This document shows positions 1 to 4,831 of a stretch of 8,973 bases of DNA, one piece after another. How positions within the stretch are numbered: the stretch's first letter is position 1; every line of letters starts with the position of its first letter. Made by a program: the position numbers and the translations under genes. Source of the DNA: an uncultured Bacteroidota bacterium (GTDB lineage Bacteria > Bacteroidota > Bacteroidia > 2-12-FULL-35-15); assembly GCA_903833025.1 (NCBI GenBank), contig CAILDT010000313.1:1-8973 (forward strand), given 5' to 3'. Under the pieces are notes generated by a model. The model was not told the origin of the DNA, searched no databases, and saw nothing but the letters and a program-made list of their open reading frames with translations.

Positions 1-7
1 AAGTAAC

Positions 8-23
8 TGGGGCTATTTTTAAT
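8..23 (+). terminator. 3' half of a possible intrinsic terminator, cut by the window edge
   Basis: The bases TGGGGCTATTTTTAAT look like the descending arm and U-tract of a rho-independent terminator whose ascending arm (AGCCCC or similar) would lie before the window. The same 16 bases occur inverted at 7872-7887, where they do form a complete terminator. It would separate the upstream phage genes from the operon starting at 38. The missing arm cannot be seen, so this is inference. Confidence 0.35.
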
Positions 24-37
24 TTAAGAAGGATATT

Positions 38-334
38 ATGACAGTAAAAGCACTTATGAAGGACAAAAAGTATCACGGTGTTATTCCTCCCACTAAAGAA
101 GACGCTGTACTAGCTAAGTCACATCTTGATCGTACCCTTAAACTTGAAAAAACTAAAATAGCCGAACATGTAAGTCAGAAAGCCAAAGCTAAAAAGGTTG
201 GTAATAAAGTATCAGCTATATATAACGAATCTCACATTAAGAATCACAAAAAAGATGTTGAGGAAAGAGAACAATCAAAAGCGACCATCAATAAAGTATG
301 GAATAAATTACAAAGCATGAGGAGTAAATCATGA
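38..334 (+). CDS. Lysine-rich small phage protein with N-terminal TVKALMK element
   Basis: This 98-residue, very basic, probably mostly helical protein has no family I recognise. The ATG is preceded by AGAAGGA at good spacing. It starts MTVKALMK, and the next three genes start with variants of the same element. Its C-terminal half (IKNHKKDVEER, then INKVWNKL) resembles the end of the protein at 551 (VKEHKELVK, then LRRVWKKK), so the two look like diverged paralogues. The stop overlaps the next start as ATGA, which indicates translational coupling. Its place ahead of the lysis genes suggests a late, possibly virion-associated or DNA-binding product. That role is inferred only from charge and position. 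Confidence 0.8.
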   Translation: MTVKALMKDKKYHGVIPPTKEDAVLAKSHLDRTLKLEKTKIAEHVSQKAKAKKVGNKVSAIYNESHIKNHKKDVEEREQSKATINKVWNKLQSMRSKS

Positions 335-447
335 CCAAAGTTAAAGATTTAGTAAAGAGTTCTTGCAATTGTAATTGTGCTAAATGCAATCAAATGCGCA
401 AGATGAATAAAAAATGTAACTGTAATTGTTCAAAGTGTAAAAAGTAA
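331..447 (+). CDS. Tiny cysteine-cluster (putative metal-binding) protein
   Basis: This is a 38-residue ORF linked on both sides by stop/start overlaps: ATGA with the gene before it, and one shared base (TAATG) with the gene after it. GGAG lies 8 bases before the ATG. The product starts MTKVKDLVKSS, matching the N-terminal element of its neighbours. It then carries two copies of a C-x-C-x-C-x2-C cluster (CNCNCAKC at residues 12-19 and CNCNCSKC at 29-36) separated by a basic spacer. Eight cysteines in 38 residues, with lysines and no aromatic residues, resemble a metallothionein-like or small zinc-binding peptide. Metal binding is inferred. I know no named family with this arrangement. Confidence 0.7.
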   Translation: MTKVKDLVKSSCNCNCAKCNQMRKMNKKCNCNCSKCKK

Positions 448-554
448 TGAAAGTTATATCATTAGTCAAAAAAGATATGCCCGACAAAGCCAAAGCAACT
501 TTAGTTAAATCCTTATTTGGCAATAAAGTTAAGATGCCGAAAGTAAAGAAATGA
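447..554 (+). CDS. Tiny lysine-rich protein (35 aa), same N-terminal element
   Basis: This 35-residue ORF shares its first base with the preceding stop and ends in an ATGA overlap with the next gene. Its coding status rests mainly on that tight coupling and on its N-terminus, MKVISLVKK, a variant of the element in genes 38, 331 and 551. The rest (DKAKATLVKSL, then a KMPKVKK tail) is strongly basic and lacks a recognisable domain. The tail resembles the internal SMPKKAF of the next protein. Function unknown. Confidence 0.6.
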   Translation: MKVISLVKKDMPDKAKATLVKSLFGNKVKMPKVKK

Positions 555-766
555 GCACCGTTAAGTCCCTAATGGGTCGTTCTCACCCTAGTTTTACATC
601 TGGTAAGCCCAAGTTTGGTGCTTCTAAAGTATCAATGCCTAAGAAAGCTTTTGTGAAAGAACACAAAGAGTTAGTAAAGACATTAAAAACAGGTAGCAAA
701 TCAGCTCAAATTAAAGAAGCTAACGAACAAGTTAGCGAATTAAGAAGAGTTTGGAAGAAGAAATGA
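551..766 (+). CDS. Lysine-rich small phage protein, paralogue of the 38-334 product
   Basis: This 71-residue basic protein begins MSTVKSLMG. Its middle is rich in Ser, Gly, Pro and Lys (HPSFTSGKPKFGASKV), and its C-terminal half is a charged predicted helix ending LRRVWKKK. The C-terminal half matches the protein at 38-334 in order and spacing (V/I-K-x-H-K-x-x-V, then V-W-x-K). The start overlaps the upstream stop by ATGA and the stop overlaps the next ATG by ATGA. It is probably expressed in proportion with its neighbours. No enzymatic motif is visible. Confidence 0.75.
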   Translation: MSTVKSLMGRSHPSFTSGKPKFGASKVSMPKKAFVKEHKELVKTLKTGSKSAQIKEANEQVSELRRVWKKK

Positions 767-966
767 CTATCGAAATTGAAAGGTTGGCTAAATTGGAAGA
801 AAAAACTGACAACATCGTTGAAAAGATAGACAGTGTATTAGCCAAGCTTGACAATCTCGACAATAAATATATTACACGCAACGAGTTTGCTATTTTTAAG
901 TGGATTGCTTCAAGTATCATAGCTCTTGGAACAGCTATTGCTACATTTTTGTTAATTAAAAGATAA
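763..966 (+). CDS. Coiled-coil plus single-TM protein, XhlA/holin-accessory-like
   Basis: This 67-residue protein has an N-terminal amphipathic heptad region rich in Glu, Lys, Ile and Leu (residues 3-37). One hydrophobic segment (about 46-64, WIASSIIALGTAIATFLLI) and a short basic end (KR) follow. This layout is typical of the haemolysin XhlA family and similar phage lysis accessory membrane proteins, and the endolysin gene follows 9 bases later. I chose the ATG at 763 because it makes an ATGA overlap with the previous gene and has a purine-rich site before it. A TTG at 751 would add four residues and is less likely. It is probably an inner-membrane lysis helper or holin subunit. Confidence 0.7.
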   Translation: MTIEIERLAKLEEKTDNIVEKIDSVLAKLDNLDNKYITRNEFAIFKWIASSIIALGTAIATFLLIKR

Positions 967-975
967 GGAGAACGT

Positions 976-1737
976 ATGATTTACTTTAAGGATATTTCAC
1001 AGTGGCAGGGCAACTATAACATGGGGGCTAATCCAGACCCAGCTATCGCAATTAAAATGGGGGGTGGGGACAATGGTCTTTATATGGATTCTCAGGCTTC
1101 AAATAATTACAACCATGCTGTAGCCGCAGGTAAAGTACCTATTGGTTATTGGTTCGCAGGTGGAACAGACCCAATAGCAGAGGCAGATTATTTTTTAAGA
1201 TGTATGTCCCCACTAGCAGAGGGAGATGTATATGCACTAGACTGGGAAGTAAGTAACCCAGATCCTGTTGGTTGGTGTACAGCTTTTGTTAATCATATTC
1301 ACGATAAAATAGGTGTATGGCCTTGGGTATACATGAACATGAGTACAGCTAACGCCCACGACTGGTCTTCAGTCTTTAACAACTGTGGTTACTGGTGTGC
1401 AGCACCTTCATATAGCTTTGAAGACACACTCCCCGTGAAGTATCCACAAATAGCCCAGCAAGGTCCTATTGTTAATGGTGTAGACACAGACGCTTTCTTT
1501 GGAACAATTGACCAACTTAAAAAATATGGTTGGCACGCTCCACAAGCTCCAGCCCCAGTCGAACCAACTCCTCCAGTAACACCCCCAATAGTAGAACCAC
1601 CTGTCGTTGAACCACCAGTCGTTCCTGTAGAACCTGTTGTACCTCCTGTTGTAGAACCAGTTGTTCCTCCAACTCCACCTAAAGACGGAATTATTAAGAG
1701 AATAATTAAGTTCATACTCAGCTTATTTGGTAAGTAA
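976..1737 (+). CDS. GH25 muramidase endolysin with Pro-rich linker and cationic C-terminal tail
   Basis: This 253-residue enzyme should cleave the MurNAc-GlcNAc bond of peptidoglycan at lysis. Residues 1-186 form a GH25 lysozyme domain. DISQWQG at 6-12 supplies the first acidic residue (D6). ALDWE at 87-91 gives the D89/E91 catalytic pair. VDTDAF at 169-174 is the usual last-strand motif. No signal peptide is present, so it is holin-dependent. Residues 189 to about 236 are a Pro/Val/Glu repeat linker. No known wall-binding module follows; the protein ends in IIKRIIKFILSLFGK, a cationic amphipathic helix. AAGGAGAAC precedes the ATG at good spacing. The holin-like genes directly downstream confirm a lysis cassette. 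Confidence 0.9.
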   Translation: MIYFKDISQWQGNYNMGANPDPAIAIKMGGGDNGLYMDSQASNNYNHAVAAGKVPIGYWFAGGTDPIAEADYFLRCMSPLAEGDVYALDWEVSNPDPVGWCTAFVNHIHDKIGVWPWVYMNMSTANAHDWSSVFNNCGYWCAAPSYSFEDTLPVKYPQIAQQGPIVNGVDTDAFFGTIDQLKKYGWHAPQAPAPVEPTPPVTPPIVEPPVVEPPVVPVEPVVPPVVEPVVPPTPPKDGIIKRIIKFILSLFGK

Positions 1738-1738
1738 T

Positions 1739-2008
1739 ATGAAAAACTTCCTAGACAAGAAGCTATTTCCTGCAGTCATAACATACGCAGTAGATAGATG
1801 GCATATAGTCTTTCTTCTTTGTTTAGGAGTAGTTTTAATGACTTACCAGAAACCTTTAGTTGAATTAGTCGGTGGTAACTATACAAACGTAGTGTCAGCA
1901 ACAGTTGCACTACTTATTTTAAGAGAGGAAATACACCAAAAGAAGTCGCATGGTGATTTACATGATAAAATAGACGAGTTACACGATAAGATAGATAAAC
2001 TAAATTAG
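1739..2008 (+). CDS. Putative holin or lysis membrane protein with charged coiled-coil tail
   Basis: This 89-residue protein starts at the ATG one base after the lysin stop; a TTG at 1727 inside the lysin gene is less plausible. Residues 1-24 are polar. A clear membrane segment follows (WHIVFLLCLGVVLMTY), then a loop, then a second shorter hydrophobic stretch (NVVSATVALLIL). The C-terminus is a charged heptad helix in which HDKID occurs twice (LHDKIDELHDKIDKLN). Two membrane segments, a charged tail and a place next to the lysin fit a class II holin or holin partner. I cannot assign a specific family. Confidence 0.65.
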   Translation: MKNFLDKKLFPAVITYAVDRWHIVFLLCLGVVLMTYQKPLVELVGGNYTNVVSATVALLILREEIHQKKSHGDLHDKIDELHDKIDKLN

Positions 2009-2017
2009 GAGAACATT

Positions 2018-2215
2018 ATGTTCAATATTAGCAAACCAACTCAACAACAAGTAATACACAGCGCTGAAAGAATAGTCGGTGCTTTTGTAGCCGCAGCTTA
2101 CGCAACTTGGCAACTACAAGGCCATCAAGTAAACAAAGCCGCAGTACACGCAGCAATAATCGCAGGTGGTATTGCAGCTTGGCAAATAGTAACTTCCATC
2201 TTCACTACATTGTAA
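2018..2215 (+). CDS. Putative r1t-type holin
   Basis: This 65-residue protein has a short polar N-terminus and two hydrophobic segments: IVGAFVAAAYATW at about 19-31, and AAIIAGGIAAWQIVTSIF at about 45-62. They are separated by a short polar turn (QLQGHQVNKAAVH). The pattern of an early AERxxxAF, a short turn and a final A-x-x-x-V-T-S-I resembles the small r1t-family holins common in phages of actinobacteria and lactococci. The ribosome site is TAGGAGAAC, the same core as before the lysin. It would time lysis by letting the signal-less GH25 enzyme through the membrane. Confidence 0.65.
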   Translation: MFNISKPTQQQVIHSAERIVGAFVAAAYATWQLQGHQVNKAAVHAAIIAGGIAAWQIVTSIFTTL

Positions 2216-2421
2216 TGAGTGAATTACTACGCAATACAGAAAGTTTAGTAGAGCGTAAATTTAAAGCTGTAGTAGCGTTAATAAGAACTGCTCATATTCT
2301 TCCAACACCATTTGCAAGCCATGGTAATCATTTTATACATGAAGACCCAGAACAACTTGGTTACACTGCAATACGAGAAGATGAAGTAGATGTTTACCAA
2401 CCAAGTTTATTTGATGAGTAA
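2215..2421 (+). CDS. Small unknown protein ending in a possible clamp-binding motif (QPSLFDE)
   Basis: This 68-residue protein starts at the ATG sharing one base with the holin stop (TAATG). The N-terminal half is helical and mildly basic (MSELLRNTESLVERKFKAVV). The C-terminal half is acidic and ends YQPSLFDE. QPSLF is close to the QL(S/D)LF consensus by which bacterial proteins bind the DNA polymerase beta sliding clamp, and a free C-terminus is a common place for it. The motif is seen directly; clamp binding is inference. No other domain is recognised, and nearby lysis genes give no functional hint. Confidence 0.7.
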   Translation: MSELLRNTESLVERKFKAVVALIRTAHILPTPFASHGNHFIHEDPEQLGYTAIREDEVDVYQPSLFDE

Positions 2422-2716
2422 CTATGGTTACAATTCAGAGAGCGGCAAGTATTTAATGCCAGCTTATGAAGTACAAACTGAAGATGATACTATAACTTTA
2501 ACTTGGTTAAATACAATAGTACGTACGTTTATAGAAGAAGAATATAATCATGTTGAATATCGACCCGAAGATTCAGTATATGGTTTGAGAATGTCAGCCG
2601 ATACAATGAATGAATTATTAGAAATGGATTATCCTTATAGGTTTGACCCAATAGTAGATGAATCCACAGCTAAATGGATTGGCAATATCTTAATTAAAGA
2701 AATAGAATTAGATTAA
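2414..2716 (+). CDS. Hypothetical acidic protein, last gene of the rightward operon
   Basis: This acidic protein is 100 residues if it starts at the ATG at 2414, which overlaps the previous stop by 8 bases. An in-frame ATG at 2390 would give 108 residues. Neither start has a strong ribosome site, and coupling favours 2414. The sequence is rich in Glu, Asp, Tyr and Asn (SNYGYNSESGKYLMPAYEV, and later EEEYNHVEYRPED). It has no signal peptide, membrane segment or motif that I recognise. It ends the late operon 121 bases before the convergent leftward gene. Confidence 0.65.
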   Translation: MSNYGYNSESGKYLMPAYEVQTEDDTITLTWLNTIVRTFIEEEYNHVEYRPEDSVYGLRMSADTMNELLEMDYPYRFDPIVDESTAKWIGNILIKEIELD

Positions 2717-2731
2717 TTTTGTTTGTATAAT

Positions 2732-2816
2732 TTTTTACGACTTTGTGACAATGGCACATCTTCGTAAAATAGTTTGTATTCAATTTGTTTCAAAGTCAGA
2801 TTCTAATGAATCAAAG
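2732..2816. repeat. Inverted repeats in the convergent intergenic gap
   Basis: Between the two converging operons lie three nested or adjacent inverted repeats. TTTTACGA pairs with TCGTAAAA (about 2733-2740 with 2762-2769), with TGTG/CACA nested inside. GACTTTG at 2739-2745 pairs with CAAAGTC at 2791-2797. GATTC-TAAT-GAATC is a short hairpin at about 2799-2812. Neither strand has a classic GC stem followed by a clean U-tract, so they may act as a weak bidirectional terminator or RNA-processing site. The pairing is seen; the role is inferred. Confidence 0.4.
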
Positions 2817-2837
2817 TTTCCTTATTTAACTATTATA

Positions 2838-3182
2838 TTATTGCATATAGGTCAAGTAAGCACCACTATTGTAGGTTGACCAAGCATGATATCCCTGTGT
2901 TAGCCATTTATGATAGGCTGTAGCGATGTTTTGGCTTGGATCTAATATCTCTTGCCCATGTAATTGCATTAGACCAAAATCTTTAATTCCATCATAGTTA
3001 GCTGGACTAATTGCATTTGGATTACAACTACTCTCTGCATGAGCAATAGCCAACATGATATGCCAATCCCATGAATATTGTGCCATGAGATTAGCGTAAC
3101 AATCTGTGGGTACAATTGAGGCTACTGGTTGAATAGTAGCCTGTACTGTATTTACAGCCGATATGGCAGGTTTAACCTGCAA
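2838..3182 (-). CDS. SLT-type lytic transglycosylase (second peptidoglycan enzyme)
   Basis: This 114-residue protein matches a minimal lysozyme-like/SLT fold. It has the catalytic glutamate E50 in AIAHAESSCNPNA, then DFGLMQ at 68-73, DPSQNIATAY near 81-90, and the final W-S-T-Y-N-S-G-A-Y. It should cleave MurNAc-GlcNAc bonds to anhydro-products. C28 and C53 could form a disulfide. The start is a TTG at 3182 with AAGG six bases before it; I found no in-frame ATG upstream. Residues 1-27 are a Val/Ala/Thr-rich lead that is not a clear signal peptide. It follows a small TM protein gene and is driven from the 3396-3424 promoter, on the opposite strand to the GH25 lysis cassette. It could be used for entry, exclusion or accessory lysis. 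Confidence 0.8.
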   Translation of the reverse strand: MQVKPAISAVNTVQATIQPVASIVPTDCYANLMAQYSWDWHIMLAIAHAESSCNPNAISPANYDGIKDFGLMQLHGQEILDPSQNIATAYHKWLTQGYHAWSTYNSGAYLTYMQ

Positions 3183-3202
3183 AGATACCTTATGTATCGG
3201 CT

Positions 3203-3364
3203 CTATTTTTTTGACATCGTAACAACGGACTTTTGTGCGTCTATTCGTGATTGATAATGTATACCAAACATAAACGCTACTATTCCTGTAATCAGGATAG
3301 TAATGACTATTGTCTTTGCAAGTTCGATTCGAGCTTTTTTGTTAATGTTTATTTCTTTTGTCAT
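3203..3364 (-). CDS. Small single-TM protein co-transcribed with the transglycosylase
   Basis: This 53-residue protein has a basic N-terminus (MTKEININKKARIEL), one strong membrane helix (TIVITILITGIVAFMFGIHY) and a polar basic tail. I chose the ATG at 3364 because AAAGGG lies at the right distance and a strong promoter sits 32-60 bases upstream. A longer ORF beginning at 3424 would start inside the promoter -35 box and is rejected. The leader GTAAACGCC before the ATG also occurs before the first gene of the early operon (7771). The protein may be a holin-like or anchoring partner for the transglycosylase. No family recognised. Confidence 0.7.
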   Translation of the reverse strand: MTKEININKKARIELAKTIVITILITGIVAFMFGIHYQSRIDAQKSVVTMSKK

Positions 3365-3395
3365 GGCGTTTACCCTTTCTTTTATTGACTCTCTA

Positions 3396-3424
3396 ATACT
3401 AGCATAAGCAGTATATAATGTCAA
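3396..3424 (-). promoter_or_regulatory. Strong leftward sigma70-type promoter with extended -10
   Basis: Reading the minus strand, TTGACA (3419-3424) is followed by a 17-base spacer and TAGTAT (3396-3401). The TGC just before the -10 box makes it an extended -10. The spacer end and first -10 bases (GCTTATGCTA) are identical to the promoter at 8832-8860. It directly precedes the TM protein and transglycosylase genes and begins right after the nuclease-like gene stop, so this two-gene unit can be expressed independently of the long early operon. Confidence 0.8.
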
Positions 3425-3426
3425 GA

Positions 3427-3825
3427 CTATTGCTGTATTATCTCGTAATCATAATCAAGGTGATCAGGCAACCAGATACCATCTAATAGCTTTAAATTGT
3501 CCCTGAACCTTCCAGTACGCATACCTTTGGCTTCTACAAGTAAATAAGAACCATCAGGCTTCTCACACCTAAAGTCGCAAATATAATCCCATAAATATAG
3601 TTGGCTTCCGTCTGGCAAATAACAATATAGTTTAACTCTAAACTGAGGAACGACTTCCACAAACTCTTTGGCTTTCATTCTAAGATCAAGTTCTTGAGCT
3701 ACCCTTGCTTCTAGCTTGGAATCATATTTCCTACCATTGTAGACAGTTTTCTTTGCTCCGTACTTGTTATAGCTCTGGTAATACATCTGGTTCTTGATTG
3801 CTTTGTTGTAATGCACAGTTTTCAT
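3427..3825 (-). CDS. DUF1064 PD-(D/E)XK nuclease-like phage protein
   Basis: The core YNKYGAKKTVYNGRKYDSKLEA (residues 19-40) is the DUF1064 signature. D84 (in YICDF) and E98-A-K100 (in LLVEAKG) form a PD-(D/E)XK-type active site. DUF1064 proteins are small phage proteins thought to be endonucleases of the resolvase type acting on replication or recombination intermediates. The listed start gives 132 residues and overlaps the upstream gene by 59 bases. An internal ATG at 3786 (residue 14) would give 119 residues, start nearer to the signature and reduce the overlap. It is the last gene of the long early operon. The family is clear; biochemical activity is inferred. Confidence 0.8.
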   Translation of the reverse strand: MKTVHYNKAIKNQMYYQSYNKYGAKKTVYNGRKYDSKLEARVAQELDLRMKAKEFVEVVPQFRVKLYCYLPDGSQLYLWDYICDFRCEKPDGSYLLVEAKGMRTGRFRDNLKLLDGIWLPDHLDYDYEIIQQ

Positions 3826-3970
3826 TTTCTTCTTGTATAATCTGATCTATTTCGTGAATAGCTGTTCTACCTAATTTGCGGTTTCTTTTTTCTTCGTTGT
3901 AAGCCATAGCTTCTGCTACTTCATTATTTCTTGCAACATCCCCACCACCATGTTCACTTCGTCTACTCAT
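3767..3970 (-). CDS. EHGGG-family small protein, paralogue 1
   Basis: This 67-residue charged protein begins MSRRSEHGGG and continues EVAEAMAYNEEKRNRKLGR. It aligns end to end through its first 45 residues with the protein at 4673-4831 (EHGGG, EVAEAxAY, EEKRN/EAKRN, LG). The two are paralogues with different C-terminal tails (QSNQEPDVLPEL here). The predicted structure is a long amphipathic helix. Its ATG overlaps the TGA of the broken KEAIKQL copy, repeating the KEAIKQL-then-EHGGG pairing seen at 4831-5067/4673-4831. Its own 3' end overlaps the DUF1064 gene. Function unknown. Confidence 0.75.
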   Translation of the reverse strand: MSRRSEHGGGDVARNNEVAEAMAYNEEKRNRKLGRTAIHEIDQIIQEENENCALQQSNQEPDVLPEL

Positions 3971-4171
3971 AATGTATCCTTAACTACTGTATTATATAAT
4001 TGCCATGCTGTATCTAAATTATATGCTTCGTAACCAGACGCTTCATATCCACCAGCAAAACTTCTTTCTCGGTGGTCACTATTAGTTGTTTAATAGCTTC
4101 TTTAGCGTCAATGTGAGCTTGCACTTGACCTGTCTGCAAAAAGTTATCTACTGCATATTTTTCTAGTATCT
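3966..4171. repeat. Recent segmental duplication, copy A (partner 5281-5487)
   Basis: About 206 bases are shared with 5281-5487. I count seven substitutions and one single-base gap by eye. The match covers the C-terminal two-thirds of the KEAIKQL genes through the stop and the start of the following gene, then ends abruptly at both sides. Both copies lie in the same orientation, so homologous recombination between them could delete the intervening genes (about 1.3 kb). Confidence 0.9.
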
Positions 4172-4211
4172 TATCTAGCTTTTCGTCTAATATTTTGTCT
4201 ATGTAAGTCAT
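3967..4211 (-). pseudogene. KEAIKQL-family gene broken by a one-base deletion (copy A)
   Basis: The frame opens at 4211 behind GGAGG as MTYIDKILDEKLDKILEKYAV and is nearly identical in its central part to the intact gene at 5282-5512. After KEAIKQLI a one-base deletion relative to that copy, near 4077, switches frame. The protein then ends early at 4014 with an unrelated 21-residue tail (VTTEKEVLLVDMKRL and so on). The original C-terminus (RERSFAGGYEASGYEAYNLDTAWQLYNTVVKDTL when split at the shift) is still readable in the other frame down to the TGA at 3967-3969, which overlaps the next ATG. The gene therefore yields a 65-residue truncated protein. Programmed frameshifting is possible, but no obvious slippery sequence is seen. 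Confidence 0.75.
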
Positions 4212-4268
4212 ACTTCAAAATCCTCCAAATTAATTGTACTTAATTGTTTTATACATTTAAGCCCTTCT

Positions 4269-4478
4269 TTATTGTGCATTAGTTAGTTTATAAGCATTTT
4301 CAACACGCTTGAATGGTGTTTGTGCCATTATTGTGTCAAATTGCCATATGCTTGCCCATTTTAACGGCGCATCTTGCAATAATACAAAATAGCCATTGTG
4401 AACCATTTTACCGTTTATATGCTTATAAGTTTTATAAGTGTTAATTATTTTAGCGTTAGTTGCTGGTATTGTATTCAT
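4269..4478 (-). CDS. Hypothetical phage protein (69 aa)
   Basis: This 69-residue protein starts at an ATG with GAGGT seven bases before it. The middle reads as alternating strands (IINTYKTYKHINGKMVHNGYFVLLQ, split here as one beta-rich stretch), followed by APLKWASIWQF and a helical end. The pattern suggests a small beta-sheet fold. It has no cysteines, membrane segment or recognised motif. It sits between two KEAIKQL-type genes but is unrelated to them. Function unknown. Confidence 0.65.
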   Translation of the reverse strand: MNTIPATNAKIINTYKTYKHINGKMVHNGYFVLLQDAPLKWASIWQFDTIMAQTPFKRVENAYKLTNAQ

Positions 4479-4493
4479 TTTAATTACCTCTAT

Positions 4494-4676
4494 CTAATTA
4501 ATTCTAATTCCTCTATCTATGTAACCTTTTTTGTAGCTTTCCGTAACTTGTTCTTCAATAAGTTGTTTAATGGCTTCTTTGGCATCTAAATACTGATTAT
4601 AATGTGTGCATTCGTCATTTTCGCAAAAGTCCATACCAACGCTATCTACAAGTATCTCATCTATAGATTTACTCAT
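4494..4676 (-). CDS. KEAIKQL-family small protein (diverged copy)
   Basis: This 60-residue protein keeps both family landmarks: an N-terminal SIDEIL helix and YLDAKEAIKQLIEEQV near residues 29-44. Between them it has a distinct insert with two cysteines and a histidine (DFCENDECTHYN), then an SYKKGYIDRG tail. The family layout (a short acidic helix of I-D-E/K-I-L repeats, a variable linker, then A-K-E-A-I-K-Q-L-I) is shared with the genes at 4831, 5282 and the broken copy at 3967. It starts in an ATGA overlap with the EHGGG gene upstream. Small proteins of this type are common in phages, and their function is unknown. Confidence 0.7.
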   Translation of the reverse strand: MSKSIDEILVDSVGMDFCENDECTHYNQYLDAKEAIKQLIEEQVTESYKKGYIDRGIRIN

Positions 4677-4831
4677 ATCTCTATACCAGGAGGTAGTACT
4701 TCTTCTTGGGCTTCTAAATGATTAAGGGCTAATTTACCTAAATTGTGATTTCTCTTTGCTTCTTCGTATGCTGAAGCTTCTGCTACTTCTCTTATGATGG
4801 CTTCTGCACCACCTCCATGTTCGTGACTCAT
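4673..4831 (-). CDS. EHGGG-family small protein, paralogue 2
   Basis: This 52-residue ORF begins MSHEHGGGAEAIIREVAEAS, followed by AYEEAKRNHNLGKLALNHLE. It aligns with the protein at 3767-3970 (EHGGG, EVAEAxAY, KRN, LG). Its ATG shares a base with the TAA of the upstream KEAIKQL gene and its TGA overlaps the next ATG, so it is fully embedded in the operon. It is shorter than its paralogue and ends PPGIEI. Conservation between the two copies shows the ORF is real. Function unknown. Confidence 0.75.
   Translation of the reverse strand: MSHEHGGGAEAIIREVAEASAYEEAKRNHNLGKLALNHLEAQEEVLPPGIEI

Noticed and set aside
1389..1715. Minus-strand Gly/Thr/Ser-rich ORF
   Set aside because: It is the shadow of the endolysin's Pro/Val linker. 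The low-complexity translation is an artefact of the complementary repeat.
3365..3424. Longer N-terminus for the small TM protein (start at 3424)
   Set aside because: It would begin inside the TTGACA box of a strong promoter. The ATG at 3364 has AAAGGG at proper spacing and a sensible leader.
4230..4256. Eight-codon minus-strand ORF (MYKTIKYN) between two genes
   Set aside because: It is too short, has only a poor ribosome site and is not linked by overlaps to its neighbours. It is probably chance in AT-rich DNA.
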